From Sphingobacterium haloxyli (GTDB taxonomy: Bacteria; Bacteroidota; Bacteroidia; Sphingobacteriales; Sphingobacteriaceae), in NCBI RefSeq assembly GCF_002980525.1, contig NZ_PVBQ01000003.1, positions 62,001 to 126,000 of the forward strand: a stretch of 64,000 bases of DNA, written 5' to 3'. Position numbers and translations under genes: made by a program. Of this stretch, positions 25,031 through 35,100 are shown piece by piece. The stretch's first letter is position 1. Every line of letters starts with the position of its first letter. The notes beneath the pieces are model-generated. The model was not told the origin of the DNA, searched no databases, and saw nothing but the letters and a program-made list of their open reading frames with translations.

Positions 25031-25690
25031 TTACTTTCCTGCTGCCTTTGCGTGGTCCGCTAAAAATTGCGCTAAGCCGCTATCGGTTAACGGGTGCTTT
25101 AATAAGGATAAGATAACGGATAAAGGTCCTGTCATTACATCAGCTCCAATCTTCGCACAGCCTAATAAATGTGCGCTATGACGTACGGAAGCCGCTAAAA
25201 TTTCTGTTTTGAAACCGTAGTTGTCATATATGTGACGAATTTCTTCGATTAAACCTAGACCATCTACAGAAATGTCGTCCAATCTGCCGATAAATGGAGA
25301 TACGTATGTTGCTCCCGCTTTGGCCGCCAATAGCGCTTGCCCAGCAGAAAACACGAGTGTGCAGTTTGTTTTGATGCCTTTTTGGCTAAAATACTTAATA
25401 GCTTTAACGCCATCCTTGATCATAGGAACCTTCACAACAATTTTTGGATTCAAGGCAGCCAATGCTTCCCCTTCTGTGATGATATTGTCAAAATCTGTAG
25501 CGATAACCTCTGCGCTTACATCACCATCCACAATGTCGCAGATAGCTTTATAATGATTAATTACATTCTCTTCCCCACTGATGCCTTCCTTTGCCATTAA
25601 GCTGGGGTTAGTCGTTACGCCGTCCAACACGCCAAGGTCTTGTGCTTCTTTGATCTGTGCTAAGTTTGCGGTATCGATAAAAAACTTCAT
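25031..25690 (-). CDS. fsa: Small transaldolase / fructose-6-phosphate aldolase (TalC/FSA family)
   Basis: Class I aldolase of 219 aa, matching the compact FSA/TalC group rather than the roughly 320-aa transaldolases. [16 protein letters not shown] is the classic N-terminus (D6) and GVTTNPSL follows. The Schiff-base lysine lies in IVVKVPM (K87). In most bacteria with this form it serves as transaldolase in the pentose phosphate pathway. The promoter box TACTTTTG is at 25754-25761. Confidence 0.93.
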   Translation of the reverse strand: MKFFIDTANLAQIKEAQDLGVLDGVTTNPSLMAKEGISGEENVINHYKAICDIVDGDVSAEVIATDFDNIITEGEALAALNPKIVVKVPMIKDGVKAIKYFSQKGIKTNCTLVFSAGQALLAAKAGATYVSPFIGRLDDISVDGLGLIEEIRHIYDNYGFKTEILAASVRHSAHLLGCAKIGADVMTGPLSVILSLLKHPLTDSGLAQFLADHAKAAGK

Positions 25691-25753
25691 GTTTATTAGA
25701 TTGTTTTATAGTGATTTAAAATATTTTAAAACATAGTATACATAAGTATGTTA

Positions 25754-25761
25754 CAAAAGTA
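25754..25761 (-). promoter_or_regulatory. -7 box TACTTTTG for fsa
   Basis: A perfect TAnnTTTG match on the minus strand, 64 bases upstream of the fsa ATG. Confidence 0.45.
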
Positions 25762-25815
25762 ATTATATTATTCTCAATCTGGTTAAGTTTAATCAAAACA
25801 TTTTTTCGGCCGTTC

Positions 25816-27039
25816 ATGGACATATTTAGATCGCTTTCTTACCCCAATTTTCGACTGCATGTCATAGGCCAAGCGATATCACTTTTGGGTACCTGGATGC
25901 AACGGATAGCTATCAGCTGGATGGTATATGAAATGACTAATTCCGTATTTTGGCTCGGTTTTGTTCAATTTATTGCTTTGCTTCCGTCATTGATCCTTTC
26001 CCCATTTGTCGGCTCGTTTGTCGATAAGCACAGGAAATATAAGCTGGTTTTTCTTACGCAGATTGGTTTGATGCTACAAGCTGGTATTTTAACACTAGTG
26101 GTAGGATTGCAGTTACAAACTGTTCTTCTGTTATCTGTGTTAGGTTTTATACAGGGAATCATTAATGCATTCGATGTACTCAGCCGCCAGTCATTAATGA
26201 TATCGCTCGTGGATAACAAGCGAGATTTGCCTAATGCCATAGCGTTAAATTCGTCTATTTTCAACGCCGCAAGAATGGTGGGGCCTGCCATTGGCGGTAT
26301 TTTGTTGACCAGATACGGCGAGCTCGTGTGTTTCGGTATTAATTTCATCAGTTTTGTCCCGGTCATCATCTGCCTTCTGCTGATGCGTGTAAAGGAGGAT
26401 CGCTCAAAGCTTACTAAAGAAAGCCATTCGCAAGCGCTTATTGAAGGATTCAGCTATGTGCGGCGTTCTCCGCATATTAAATCATTGATTATTGTACTGG
26501 TATTTTCTAGCTTATTCGTTATCCCTTATACGTCTTTGTTGCCGGCCATCGCTAAAGACCTTTTTTCGGGAGATGAGTCCACTTTCTCTTGGTTTGAAAG
26601 TGCCGCCGGTTTTGGCGCGATGATCGGTGCCATCAACATGGCAAGATTAAAAACAGGTGAAAACCTTCGGTACCGCGTATTGTTTTCTGCTTTTCTCATG
26701 GGCATAGCACTTTGTTTATTAGCATTTGCCCGGTTCCTACCGTTGGCTTTGGTGTTTACCATGGTGGTTGCTTTTGCGATGATGATGCAGAATTCGTCCA
26801 TAAATACGTATATCCAGACGCATGCGGTTCCAAGCTATCGTGCGAGAGTGATAGGTTATTATGTTATGGCTTTCCAAGGCGTCGCTCCTATTGGCACGCT
26901 GTTAATTGGTGCGATGGCCGAATATATCGGAATCAAGAGCACGCTATACTTTATGGGGACAGTTGGTGTTATCGTTGCGCTAAGCTTTTATACCTATCTG
27001 CGGCTACATATCCATCGAAGACTGTTTAAGAGAATATGA
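25816..27039 (+). CDS. MFS transporter (EntS/MFS_3-like exporter)
   Basis: Twelve-helix major facilitator of 407 aa. FVGSFVDKHRKYK is the loop 2-3 motif A equivalent (GxxxDrxxrk), and the N-terminal half LGTWMQRIAISWMVYEMT is typical of the EntS/MFS_3 exporter group that includes siderophore and drug exporters. No ligand can be assigned. It is divergent from fsa and convergent with the PagL-like gene (9-bp gap). It has no leader ORF, unlike the second MFS pump in this window. Confidence 0.88.
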   Translation: MDIFRSLSYPNFRLHVIGQAISLLGTWMQRIAISWMVYEMTNSVFWLGFVQFIALLPSLILSPFVGSFVDKHRKYKLVFLTQIGLMLQAGILTLVVGLQLQTVLLLSVLGFIQGIINAFDVLSRQSLMISLVDNKRDLPNAIALNSSIFNAARMVGPAIGGILLTRYGELVCFGINFISFVPVIICLLLMRVKEDRSKLTKESHSQALIEGFSYVRRSPHIKSLIIVLVFSSLFVIPYTSLLPAIAKDLFSGDESTFSWFESAAGFGAMIGAINMARLKTGENLRYRVLFSAFLMGIALCLLAFARFLPLALVFTMVVAFAMMMQNSSINTYIQTHAVPSYRARVIGYYVMAFQGVAPIGTLLIGAMAEYIGIKSTLYFMGTVGVIVALSFYTYLRLHIHRRLFKRI

Positions 27040-27048
27040 TCGATCTTA

Positions 27049-28308
27049 TCAAAAGAACAGCGAGGGTGCTTTATTTTTAAATCGGTAGCCGAGACCCAGC
27101 ATCAAATAATTTGGCTCGTGAAAATCTTTCAAATTATAGCCGATATGCAAGAACGAATTTCTAGTGGCTGCAATCTTAAGTGCAAATGTTTGGTGGGAAC
27201 CTCGGAGGTCTCCGCCTCTATGCAGCAGGTTACCTCCTAAGCCGATACCGATAGTGAAAATCGGCATGATATATTCAGCTCTCGCCGACAGGCCTATAGC
27301 TAATTGTTTGTCGATAGATGGCTTAAAGAATTTTTCTTCAAGGGCTGCCGAAAAGTAATTTTTTGTGTAGACATTCGCGCTGCCGTCGTATACGGCATCT
27401 ATAGAGACGCCAGCCCGAAATCTATAGCTTAAATTATACATTGGACCAAAATACAACCCCAAAACAGGATATTGGTGCGGCGAAGGGACCGGTTGTCCGA
27501 TGACTTCGACTCCTTTTCGACGCCACGAACCGAAAAATACCAAATCATAGTGGATGTGTTTGGGGTATTGCGCAATCAACGAATCGGGTATTTTGGGACG
27601 CTTCCCGGCGACTGAATATCGTTTTCGAAAATCATATAAAAAACCTATCTTCAATCCGATCGTGTTAAGGCCAGCATTAGGGAAATTTGTATTTCCATTT
27701 GAAAAATGAGTGAAATCGAAACCCGTAGCCAAATCTGTATTCTGCGTTAACCTCCATCTCAAATATAATCCGGCATTTAAATAGGCATTCGTTTTAGAGC
27801 CAATTGCGACATTGTAGGTATTGTGCTCAAAATCGTGTGGCTCCCAACCGGTCGATAAACCGAAATTCCATTCATAGTCTAATGCTACATTCGGACGAAG
27901 CTGTGTGATCTTGGAGCGCTGGAAAAGGTACATTGTATTAGGAGCTCCTAACTCTCGGTGGTTGCCGAAACTGTAAAAAGACACCCCTATTCCCTGGTAG
28001 GTATGGGGATAAATTTGATCTCCCAATGAGCCATTTGGAAACCGGAATGCGTATTTGATATGTCCGGATAACGCGTTTCGAATAGGTTTTCGCTGATCAT
28101 TCAATCCAGCGTAAAAAGGTACGGTAGGCAATACGAAACCGGGGCGAAGTTCCACCCCAAGATGATGGACAAATCGTCCAGCACCATTCAGCTTATGTGC
28201 AGTATCAATCGACAGTGTGTCTCGGGACAACCCGCTAACTGGGGAAATAAGCAATAAACAGCTGGAGACCGATACATAGCTAAATAACGATTTTACACCC
28301 GAAAACAT
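27049..28308 (-). CDS. PagL-like acyloxyacyl hydrolase (lipid A deacylase family)
   Basis: Outer-membrane barrel of 419 aa. The N-terminal hydrophobic segment is signal-like. The family motif is FTHFSNG with His201 and Ser203 in the positions of the PagL catalytic His/Ser, followed by NFPNAGLN. The acidic partner found 12 residues after Ser in Pseudomonas PagL is Asn here (N215). The chain is about twice the length of PagL, with an extra C-terminal barrel-like region ending in LGLGYRF. The expected role is removal of a 3-O-linked acyl chain from lipid A; the missing acid makes the mechanism uncertain. It lies 9 bases after the retropepsin-like gene and is probably in the same operon. Confidence 0.75.
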   Translation of the reverse strand: MFSGVKSLFSYVSVSSCLLLISPVSGLSRDTLSIDTAHKLNGAGRFVHHLGVELRPGFVLPTVPFYAGLNDQRKPIRNALSGHIKYAFRFPNGSLGDQIYPHTYQGIGVSFYSFGNHRELGAPNTMYLFQRSKITQLRPNVALDYEWNFGLSTGWEPHDFEHNTYNVAIGSKTNAYLNAGLYLRWRLTQNTDLATGFDFTHFSNGNTNFPNAGLNTIGLKIGFLYDFRKRYSVAGKRPKIPDSLIAQYPKHIHYDLVFFGSWRRKGVEVIGQPVPSPHQYPVLGLYFGPMYNLSYRFRAGVSIDAVYDGSANVYTKNYFSAALEEKFFKPSIDKQLAIGLSARAEYIMPIFTIGIGLGGNLLHRGGDLRGSHQTFALKIAATRNSFLHIGYNLKDFHEPNYLMLGLGYRFKNKAPSLFF

Positions 28309-28317
28309 AGGTCAACT

Positions 28318-28755
28318 TCAACTTACTTTACGGTCCCGTAAGGTTAAAAGCTGTTTCCGATAGTCGATACGAGCAGCATAAGTAACTAGGATATCTCCCC
28401 CCAACACCCCAATAACGGGAGGAAGGCCCATTTGTTGGTAAGCATAATTAACCGCGCTTAAATCTAGAACCGCCGTTATAAATTTTCTTACTTTCCAGGT
28501 ACCTATCTCGAAAGTTGGTAGTTCTAAGATAAAACTTTCCATGGAATTTGTACCTAATCCAGTCGAAACGATATTAGTAATTTCAATTTTTTCCTCCGGA
28601 ATACCTGATTGGAGGAGTGTCGTTTTGTCAAGAACGGTTTTTGATGCTCCGGTATCTAATACCATCTTAAAAGATTGATCAAATAGGCAAACATCGATCA
28701 ATATATGATAACCATCGCCTTGTAGTTCCAATATTTCAAACGGAATTTTTTGCAT
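28318..28755 (-). CDS. Retropepsin-like aspartyl protease-family protein
   Basis: A 145-aa single-domain clan AA aspartic protease fold. The catalytic loop VLDTGASKTVL (D34-T35-G36) is intact, and GVLGGDIL near the C-terminus is the usual second hydrophobic-hydrophobic-Gly motif. No signal peptide is seen. Bacterial members dimerise; substrates are unknown. It is flanked by mdh (53 bases upstream) and the PagL-like gene (9 bases downstream) on the same strand. Confidence 0.85.
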   Translation of the reverse strand: MQKIPFEILELQGDGYHILIDVCLFDQSFKMVLDTGASKTVLDKTTLLQSGIPEEKIEITNIVSTGLGTNSMESFILELPTFEIGTWKVRKFITAVLDLSAVNYAYQQMGLPPVIGVLGGDILVTYAARIDYRKQLLTLRDRKVS

Positions 28756-28808
28756 GGGTGTAAACTTAGATAAAATAAATATAAATTAAAACCCACGCAA
28801 AAAGAGCC

Positions 28809-29753
28809 TTATATGATATTACTATCTTTCAACACTTGGTTCATATTCCTTACGGCATTTGCACTATTTTTGAAAAGCGCTTCTTCTTCTTCTGACAACT
28901 CTAAAGGAACGATACGGTCCCAACCTTTTTTATTAATAATTACAGGAACACCAATATTGATATCTTCTTCGCCGTATTCGCCTTCTAGGAAGACAGATGC
29001 TGTAAATAATCTATTTTGGTCGCGTACAATACTTTCTACCATCGCCGCCGCTGCCGCTCCGGGCGCATACCAAGCGGAGGTGCCAATCAATGCCGTAAGT
29101 GTAGCTCCACCCACCATCGTTTTTTTAACGATGGTATCTTGTTCTTCTTGCGTTAAGAAATTGCTGACAGGGATACTGTTCCACGTGGCGTGATGAATAA
29201 GGGGAATCATAGTAGTGTCACCATGTCCACCTATTACAATTGCATTCAAATCGTTCGCCGAAGCTTGTAGCTTTTGGGAGATTTGATATTTAAAGCGCGC
29301 TGAATCCAGTGCGCCACCCATACCAATAATCCTGTTCTTAGGCAGACCACTCGATTTTAACGAAAGGTATGTCATGGTATCCATCGGGTTAGACACAATG
29401 AGAATAATTATGTCGGGGGAATGCTTTACTAAGTTCTCCACAACAGATTTAACGATGCCAGCGTTGGTTCCAATGAGTTCCTCACGTGTCATCCCCGGTT
29501 TTCTGGGTATACCAGAAGTGATGACCGCCACCGTAGAACCTGCCGTTTGTGTGTAATCGTTGGTTACTCCTTTTATAGTGGAATCAAATCCTAAAAGTGC
29601 TGCGGTTTGCATCATATCCTGTGCCTTGCCTTCTGCGACACCTTCTTTGATATCCAACAGCACAATTTCTTCTGCAATATTTCTTCGTACAAGATTGTCC
29701 GCTGTCGTTGAACCTACAGCCCCTGCTCCAATAACTGTTACTTTTGTCTGCAT
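28809..29753 (-). CDS. mdh: Malate dehydrogenase
   Basis: NAD-dependent TCA-cycle enzyme of 314 aa, of the lactate/malate dehydrogenase-like type found in Bacteroidetes. VIGAGAVGST (8-17) is the Rossmann motif and VLLDIKEG has the NAD-selective Asp. Substrate Arg residues occur in SGIPRKPGMTREEL, and the catalytic His is in VIGGHGDTTM. It oxidises malate to oxaloacetate and works with sucAB elsewhere in this window. Confidence 0.96.
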   Translation of the reverse strand: MQTKVTVIGAGAVGSTTADNLVRRNIAEEIVLLDIKEGVAEGKAQDMMQTAALLGFDSTIKGVTNDYTQTAGSTVAVITSGIPRKPGMTREELIGTNAGIVKSVVENLVKHSPDIIILIVSNPMDTMTYLSLKSSGLPKNRIIGMGGALDSARFKYQISQKLQASANDLNAIVIGGHGDTTMIPLIHHATWNSIPVSNFLTQEEQDTIVKKTMVGGATLTALIGTSAWYAPGAAAAAMVESIVRDQNRLFTASVFLEGEYGEEDINIGVPVIINKKGWDRIVPLELSEEEEALFKNSANAVRNMNQVLKDSNII

Positions 29754-29867
29754 ATTTTTTCTATCTTTTGTTGTGGTAAAGACTTGATGTGTAGATAAAT
29801 GTACGGAAAAGAGCGCAAAGACAGAAAACTTTTGATTTTTAACTTTTGTGCATCACTTATAACTCCG

Positions 29868-32177
29868 TTAAAACGGATAACCAATGGCTAAGTTAAATAC
29901 CAGGTTGTTACGACGCCATTCGCGATCTCTAAAATCAATGTATTTGAATACCCAGCGGTCTCCCGGATCTCGATACGGCACACGTACTGGTATCGCACAA
30001 TCTGTACGGATAATCAAGAAATCCAGGTCAAGACGCAAGCCTAAACCTGCGCCCACTGCCAGTTCTTTATAAAAGTCCTTTGTTAGCTTACCCCCAGGTT
30101 TATTTTCATCCGCTCGTTGCAACCATATATTCCCAGCATCTATAAAAGCGGCCCAATGCAGCATACCAGCCAACTGTGCCCGATATTCCGTATTAAGTTC
30201 TAGTTTGAAATCGCCAGTTTGATCGGCGAAGAAATTATTTTCGCCCAAGTTTTCCGGGTAGGCGGTTCCAGGTCCTACTGCCCGAGCCCGATAAGCACGT
30301 AATCCGTTAGGCCCGCCGGAGAAATATTGTTTTAAATAGGGAAGTGAGCGTGAATTTCCATAAGAATGACTGGTGCCCACCATTACTCTAGAAGCGAGTT
30401 GGGATGTAGACGACAACTTCATATAATGACGAAAATCAGCTTCGGCTTTGATAAACTGGGCGTACGGTGTTCCGAAGATCTCTTTGGCACCTTCGTCATA
30501 ATTCGCTCCCTGAATTAATCCCAGCACATTCCCCGATGTATTTAAACCCGTTTTTACGTAAAAAGTATGTTTACGTGAAGCGTCCATAGAATTGGTAAAG
30601 GTATAGGAATAGTTCGGCCCGAACGAAAACTGTGGATCGACGATATGGCGTAGGGTAGGAACGGTGTCCATTTGTGCTCTATATTCATCCGTGATATTTC
30701 GGGGTTGTACGTAGATAATTTCAGCAACTGCCAAATCGTGTTGCTTTTGGTCATCTTCCTTCCAATTATAGCCGTAATTTATGGTCAGCGAATTAAGTGT
30801 ATATGCGTTTCGCCGATTCAAAAACTCATAGCCAACCTTCGCATACGTTTTGGGGATGTAACGTCTCGAGGGCGCCCACTTGTAGGGTGATAACAAACGC
30901 GGCCATACAATGCCCACTTCGGTTCCGTAACGTATATATGCGGAATTCAGATTTACATTTCCCCCGGTCTGCGTTTCGTAACCGCCGAACACACTTACAG
31001 TAAGTGTCTCAAACCCTTTGAAGGCATTTCGAAGCGTCCAATGGGCGTTAGCTTCCGTACCATTATACACGGAAGCCGTTTTTGCAATCACCTCAAAACG
31101 GATCGACTTTCTCTGCATCGGAGTTAAATGGTAATAAACATCCATCGTATTGGCTGAATCAGGACTGTCAACAAATGTATTTTTAACAAATTTAAAAGCG
31201 TTGAGATTAACGAGGTGACTGATCGTCCGGTTGTGTTCCCAGCGTGTATAGGTATCTCCTTTGTTAAAGAAGATATGATTTGCTAATACTTTTTTACGAT
31301 ACGTATTTTGCGGATCTATAATATAATATTGGTTGTCATACAAATATTGTGGCCTTGGTCGGGTTGTTTGGAGACCTTGCGTTGTCTGCCGATAATTTGG
31401 GTAAATGAAAATATTTCCTATTTTTTGAGGCTCTTTCGCTCTCTGTGGGGTTTCAGGCTTAACTTTCAAATACATGTCTACCTGGAAATTTCCCTTGCTA
31501 CTGTCCACCTCCGCCAATAAATGGTCGGGCGAAAAATAATAGTATCCTTTGTTTTTTAAGTCATTGTCGATGCGGTCTCGTTCGTTGAGAATAACATCTA
31601 AATTGTAATTGCTTCCGACATTTAGCAAGGAACGAGATTTTGTGCTCAAAATGTCTTTCCCCAGTTGCTTGGTCGAATCGACCTCGAAATCGACCTTGGC
31701 GATACGATAAATCTTCCCAGGAAACGCATTATAGGTGACCTCTGCCAGTTTGCCATCGATTGTAGTATCTGATGTGACGTAGGCGTTAAAGAAGCCGAAA
31801 TTCTCCATCCGATTACGCAAGAGATTTTCGTTGTACTCTCGGTTTACGTCACGGAGTAGCACTGGCTCTTCTCCCTGATTTCTTAGCCACCTGTTGATGG
31901 CGCCCGATGACGAATCTGGCCCTCCTCCCATATTGTATAGACCTAACTTGAATCGAACACCCAAGAACTTTTTGTTGGGTCTGGGCCTGAGCATTTCTTC
32001 CAAATGTGCTTCAAACGCTTCTTTGCGTTCGTTCGGAATACTATCTTGTGGATGGATGATTACGTGCCCTTTATTGTAGAGTTTTTCATCCTCGGTAAGG
32101 TATTTGGTGGGATTACAGCTAATCACGAAGATCATTGCAGTTATACCCATTGCGACTCGGCGCGAATTAATCATCAT
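29868..32177 (-). CDS. Omp85-family (BamA/TamA-like) outer-membrane protein with lipobox
   Basis: A 769-aa outer-membrane assembly factor: N-terminal POTRA-like region (about 60-330) and a C-terminal surface-antigen barrel ending in FNLAIGYPF. The chosen start, ATG at 32177, has a strong AAGGAGGT ribosome site a few bases upstream, unusual for this phylum, and gives a signal ending VISC (Cys21), i.e. a lipoprotein-type N-terminus. It overlaps the end of tamB by 11 bp, indicating translational coupling. Together they form a TamA/TamB-like pair for envelope lipid or protein transport (role inferred from family). Confidence 0.88.
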   Translation of the reverse strand: MMINSRRVAMGITAMIFVISCNPTKYLTEDEKLYNKGHVIIHPQDSIPNERKEAFEAHLEEMLRPRPNKKFLGVRFKLGLYNMGGGPDSSSGAINRWLRNQGEEPVLLRDVNREYNENLLRNRMENFGFFNAYVTSDTTIDGKLAEVTYNAFPGKIYRIAKVDFEVDSTKQLGKDILSTKSRSLLNVGSNYNLDVILNERDRIDNDLKNKGYYYFSPDHLLAEVDSSKGNFQVDMYLKVKPETPQRAKEPQKIGNIFIYPNYRQTTQGLQTTRPRPQYLYDNQYYIIDPQNTYRKKVLANHIFFNKGDTYTRWEHNRTISHLVNLNAFKFVKNTFVDSPDSANTMDVYYHLTPMQRKSIRFEVIAKTASVYNGTEANAHWTLRNAFKGFETLTVSVFGGYETQTGGNVNLNSAYIRYGTEVGIVWPRLLSPYKWAPSRRYIPKTYAKVGYEFLNRRNAYTLNSLTINYGYNWKEDDQKQHDLAVAEIIYVQPRNITDEYRAQMDTVPTLRHIVDPQFSFGPNYSYTFTNSMDASRKHTFYVKTGLNTSGNVLGLIQGANYDEGAKEIFGTPYAQFIKAEADFRHYMKLSSTSQLASRVMVGTSHSYGNSRSLPYLKQYFSGGPNGLRAYRARAVGPGTAYPENLGENNFFADQTGDFKLELNTEYRAQLAGMLHWAAFIDAGNIWLQRADENKPGGKLTKDFYKELAVGAGLGLRLDLDFLIIRTDCAIPVRVPYRDPGDRWVFKYIDFRDREWRRNNLVFNLAIGYPF

Positions 32178-35100
32178 ATGACCTCCTTTCTTCCTCATCG
32201 TCCCGGATGGCGGCTGATGGAGTGACGGAACCAACCGGCTTATTTGTTGTAGAGCTGTCGGTCCTATTTTCTTGACGTTGCAAACGTTCGTTTTTCTGGC
32301 GTTCCTCGATGCGTTTACGGAACTCTGGGCTATTCTTCATTAGGCTATCACGAATCACTAGGCGTACGCTATCTCGGTAGGCGGAATCGGTTTCCATCCG
32401 CTCTATATCAAACCGGCGGCGAAAACCCCGGCTATCTGTGTTGTAGTATTGCTCTAAAGCGCCGGAACTCATGAAAAGTTCTTTGAACTTGTCATAACTC
32501 ATCGTAATGATAAAACCGATACCAGTTTCGACAAATTGTCCCTGCAACGTTGCTTGATATTGATTTTTCCGGTATACACGAGCGAAGTAGCGCCCATCTT
32601 TTGAAAGTTGGTAATCCAGTGAAATATCGCCCGCGATGTTAGATGCTTTTTCTCCTGGGCGTGTATTTCCTTCGACTTCGAAGTTGGAACCTATCGTAAT
32701 TTTTAAGCGATCATCAAATAACATCTTGGACACGCCCACGTTTAAGTCCGTCCGTGTTTGCGCATTCCCAGTTAGATAATCCTCTTCTGATTGCAGATTG
32801 AAATCAAGTTCCACCCCTTTAACAAGATCGGACGCTAAATTATTCAACTGGCTACTCAGGAACGAACTGACGGTGTTCCGTGCCATTGCTTCAGCTCCGC
32901 CACCGCCCGAAAGGCTCTCAAATGGATTGGCGGACATGAAACGTCCTAGCGCGATTAGTGAGAACACTTGCTTATTCAACTCCGCAGGATCCTCCCGTAT
33001 ATTGGCCAAAGCAATGTTAACTTTACTTACGACATCTTGTGAAACGATAGCGTTATTCTCGTCCAGATCAATATCAAAGTTAATTTCTGGTTTGAACAGC
33101 TCGCCGGTGAGAATAAGCTTTACGTCGAAAGGAATTCGTTGTTTATACAGGTTTGGGCTTTCGCCACCAAGTTGAGATTGTACGAGTTCCAAGGTGGGAA
33201 AACGGTTTCGATATATGGCGGTAATATCCATACGGGCATCCAGTGGATCGCCATTCCAAGTAATGGTGCTCCCTTTTTGGAAGAGGAATGGTTTCGAAAT
33301 CGGTCCCAATGAGAATGTATAATCTCCCCTTTCTACGGTATAGGTGCCTGACATCGTGATTTTGTCACTTGCATCAATGGTAGCGTTCAACTCTGCCACG
33401 CCTTGTATGTTGAGTGCATCTTGTGTGCCTTCGTCTAATATAACCTTAAATTTTGCCTCGGCGTCGGTAGAAAGATTGAGGGCGATGTCCATGCCGGACA
33501 ATTGTGTAGCCGTTGTGATAGAGTCTAATCGGGCAAATACATTTGCACGGGCCGTATCAGAACGATTGACAAATTTGACGACGCCGTCCCGCTGCGCAAT
33601 ACCAGGGTCGTCATTTGGTACGATGAATACAAAATCGGTGTTTTCATTGACCTTAATGTCGCCATCCACACGCGGTTGGTCTAAATTACCACGTACACGC
33701 AGATTCGAGGTCAAATATAGTTTGCCGAAAAATAAATCGTTGTCTTCCCTCGTTGAATTAACCGCGGCAAAGTCGTTCATCGTCAAATTCAGATTGAAGC
33801 TAAAGTCCGTATAGGTGGTGGTAGCAATAGAACCGTTTAATAATGTGGTGTTACCACGTAAATCTTTGATTTCAAATTTTTTGAATTGAATGCCTTGATT
33901 GTTGAAGTGGATAGTTTGGTTGTCCATTAGGAAATCTGCATTCAACATTGCCACATTCAATTTGCCGTTTTGGAACGTGAGTCCACCGTTAATTTTAGGC
34001 GCATCGACAGTGCCTGTGATTTTTAAATCGCCTACCAAATCGCCCGCACAATCTTCTAAATAACCTAGACTAAACGCCTGTATAGTCGTCATTTTCATTG
34101 GTTTTAGCGATAACGTTGCGTCGATAGAAGCGGTCCCGTCTGGCGGACTGATAAAATCACCTATGAGTTGTACGTCGTTACCGTTTCCTTCAATTTTCAC
34201 GTCAGCAGAAAACGTGTTTTCTTTGATATTATCTACTTTGACCAATATATTGCCCACGGTGTCTTTTCCGAAGAAAAACTTATCAATAGTCAGATCGGAA
34301 ACAAATACGGGACTGCCCTCTAGTCGAGATACGGTAGCTGTACCATTAATACCTCCTCCCAGATCGAGCATTTCGGATTCCAACATTTGTGTAAAAGTCT
34401 CGATTCTGAAATTGTTAAAGGTCACATCGATAGGTGCGTTCGGTATAGAATCTCGTGATTGGACAAGAAGCTCCTGTCCATTATTCGTTAAACGGAAGTT
34501 GCGGGCGTGTACGCCGCTTTCACCAAAACTAATTGTATTCGTGGTGTCTATATGCCAATCTTCATAATTTAATTTTAATCCATCTTCATGTAACCTGAAA
34601 ATAAAGTTATTTTCTTCAGCTCGTAACCCGGCGCCTAAATGATACTGCTCTTTATCTTCCTTATCTTTTATCCACAAGCCAAGGTCAACATTGTTTTCCA
34701 CGACACTACCACTTGCTACCGTATTATTCAATTCGATATCACCCATTTTAATTAGGTGAATGAGTGCTGAATAATATAGCGTGCTATCAAATGTCGTCAA
34801 ATCGACGCCAACATCTTCTATAGTTGTGCCGCCGTATACAATTTTCGGTGCGATCAATTTTGCCATAAAATTCTGTGTAGCACTGTTGAATGTACCATCT
34901 AAGGTAATATCACGCATCTCTTCTAAGTCCGGAAGGAAATCCCGGATGAAGCGGGAATTATTAATTGTTGCACTAAACTCAAACTGCTGTGGGGCATACG
35001 AAATGGTGTCTTTTGGTGTGCCACTTGGATTATAGTATATCTGTATGATATCTTGTACTGCGCCACCCAATGCGGTAAGTTGATATTTGCCAACCATGTG

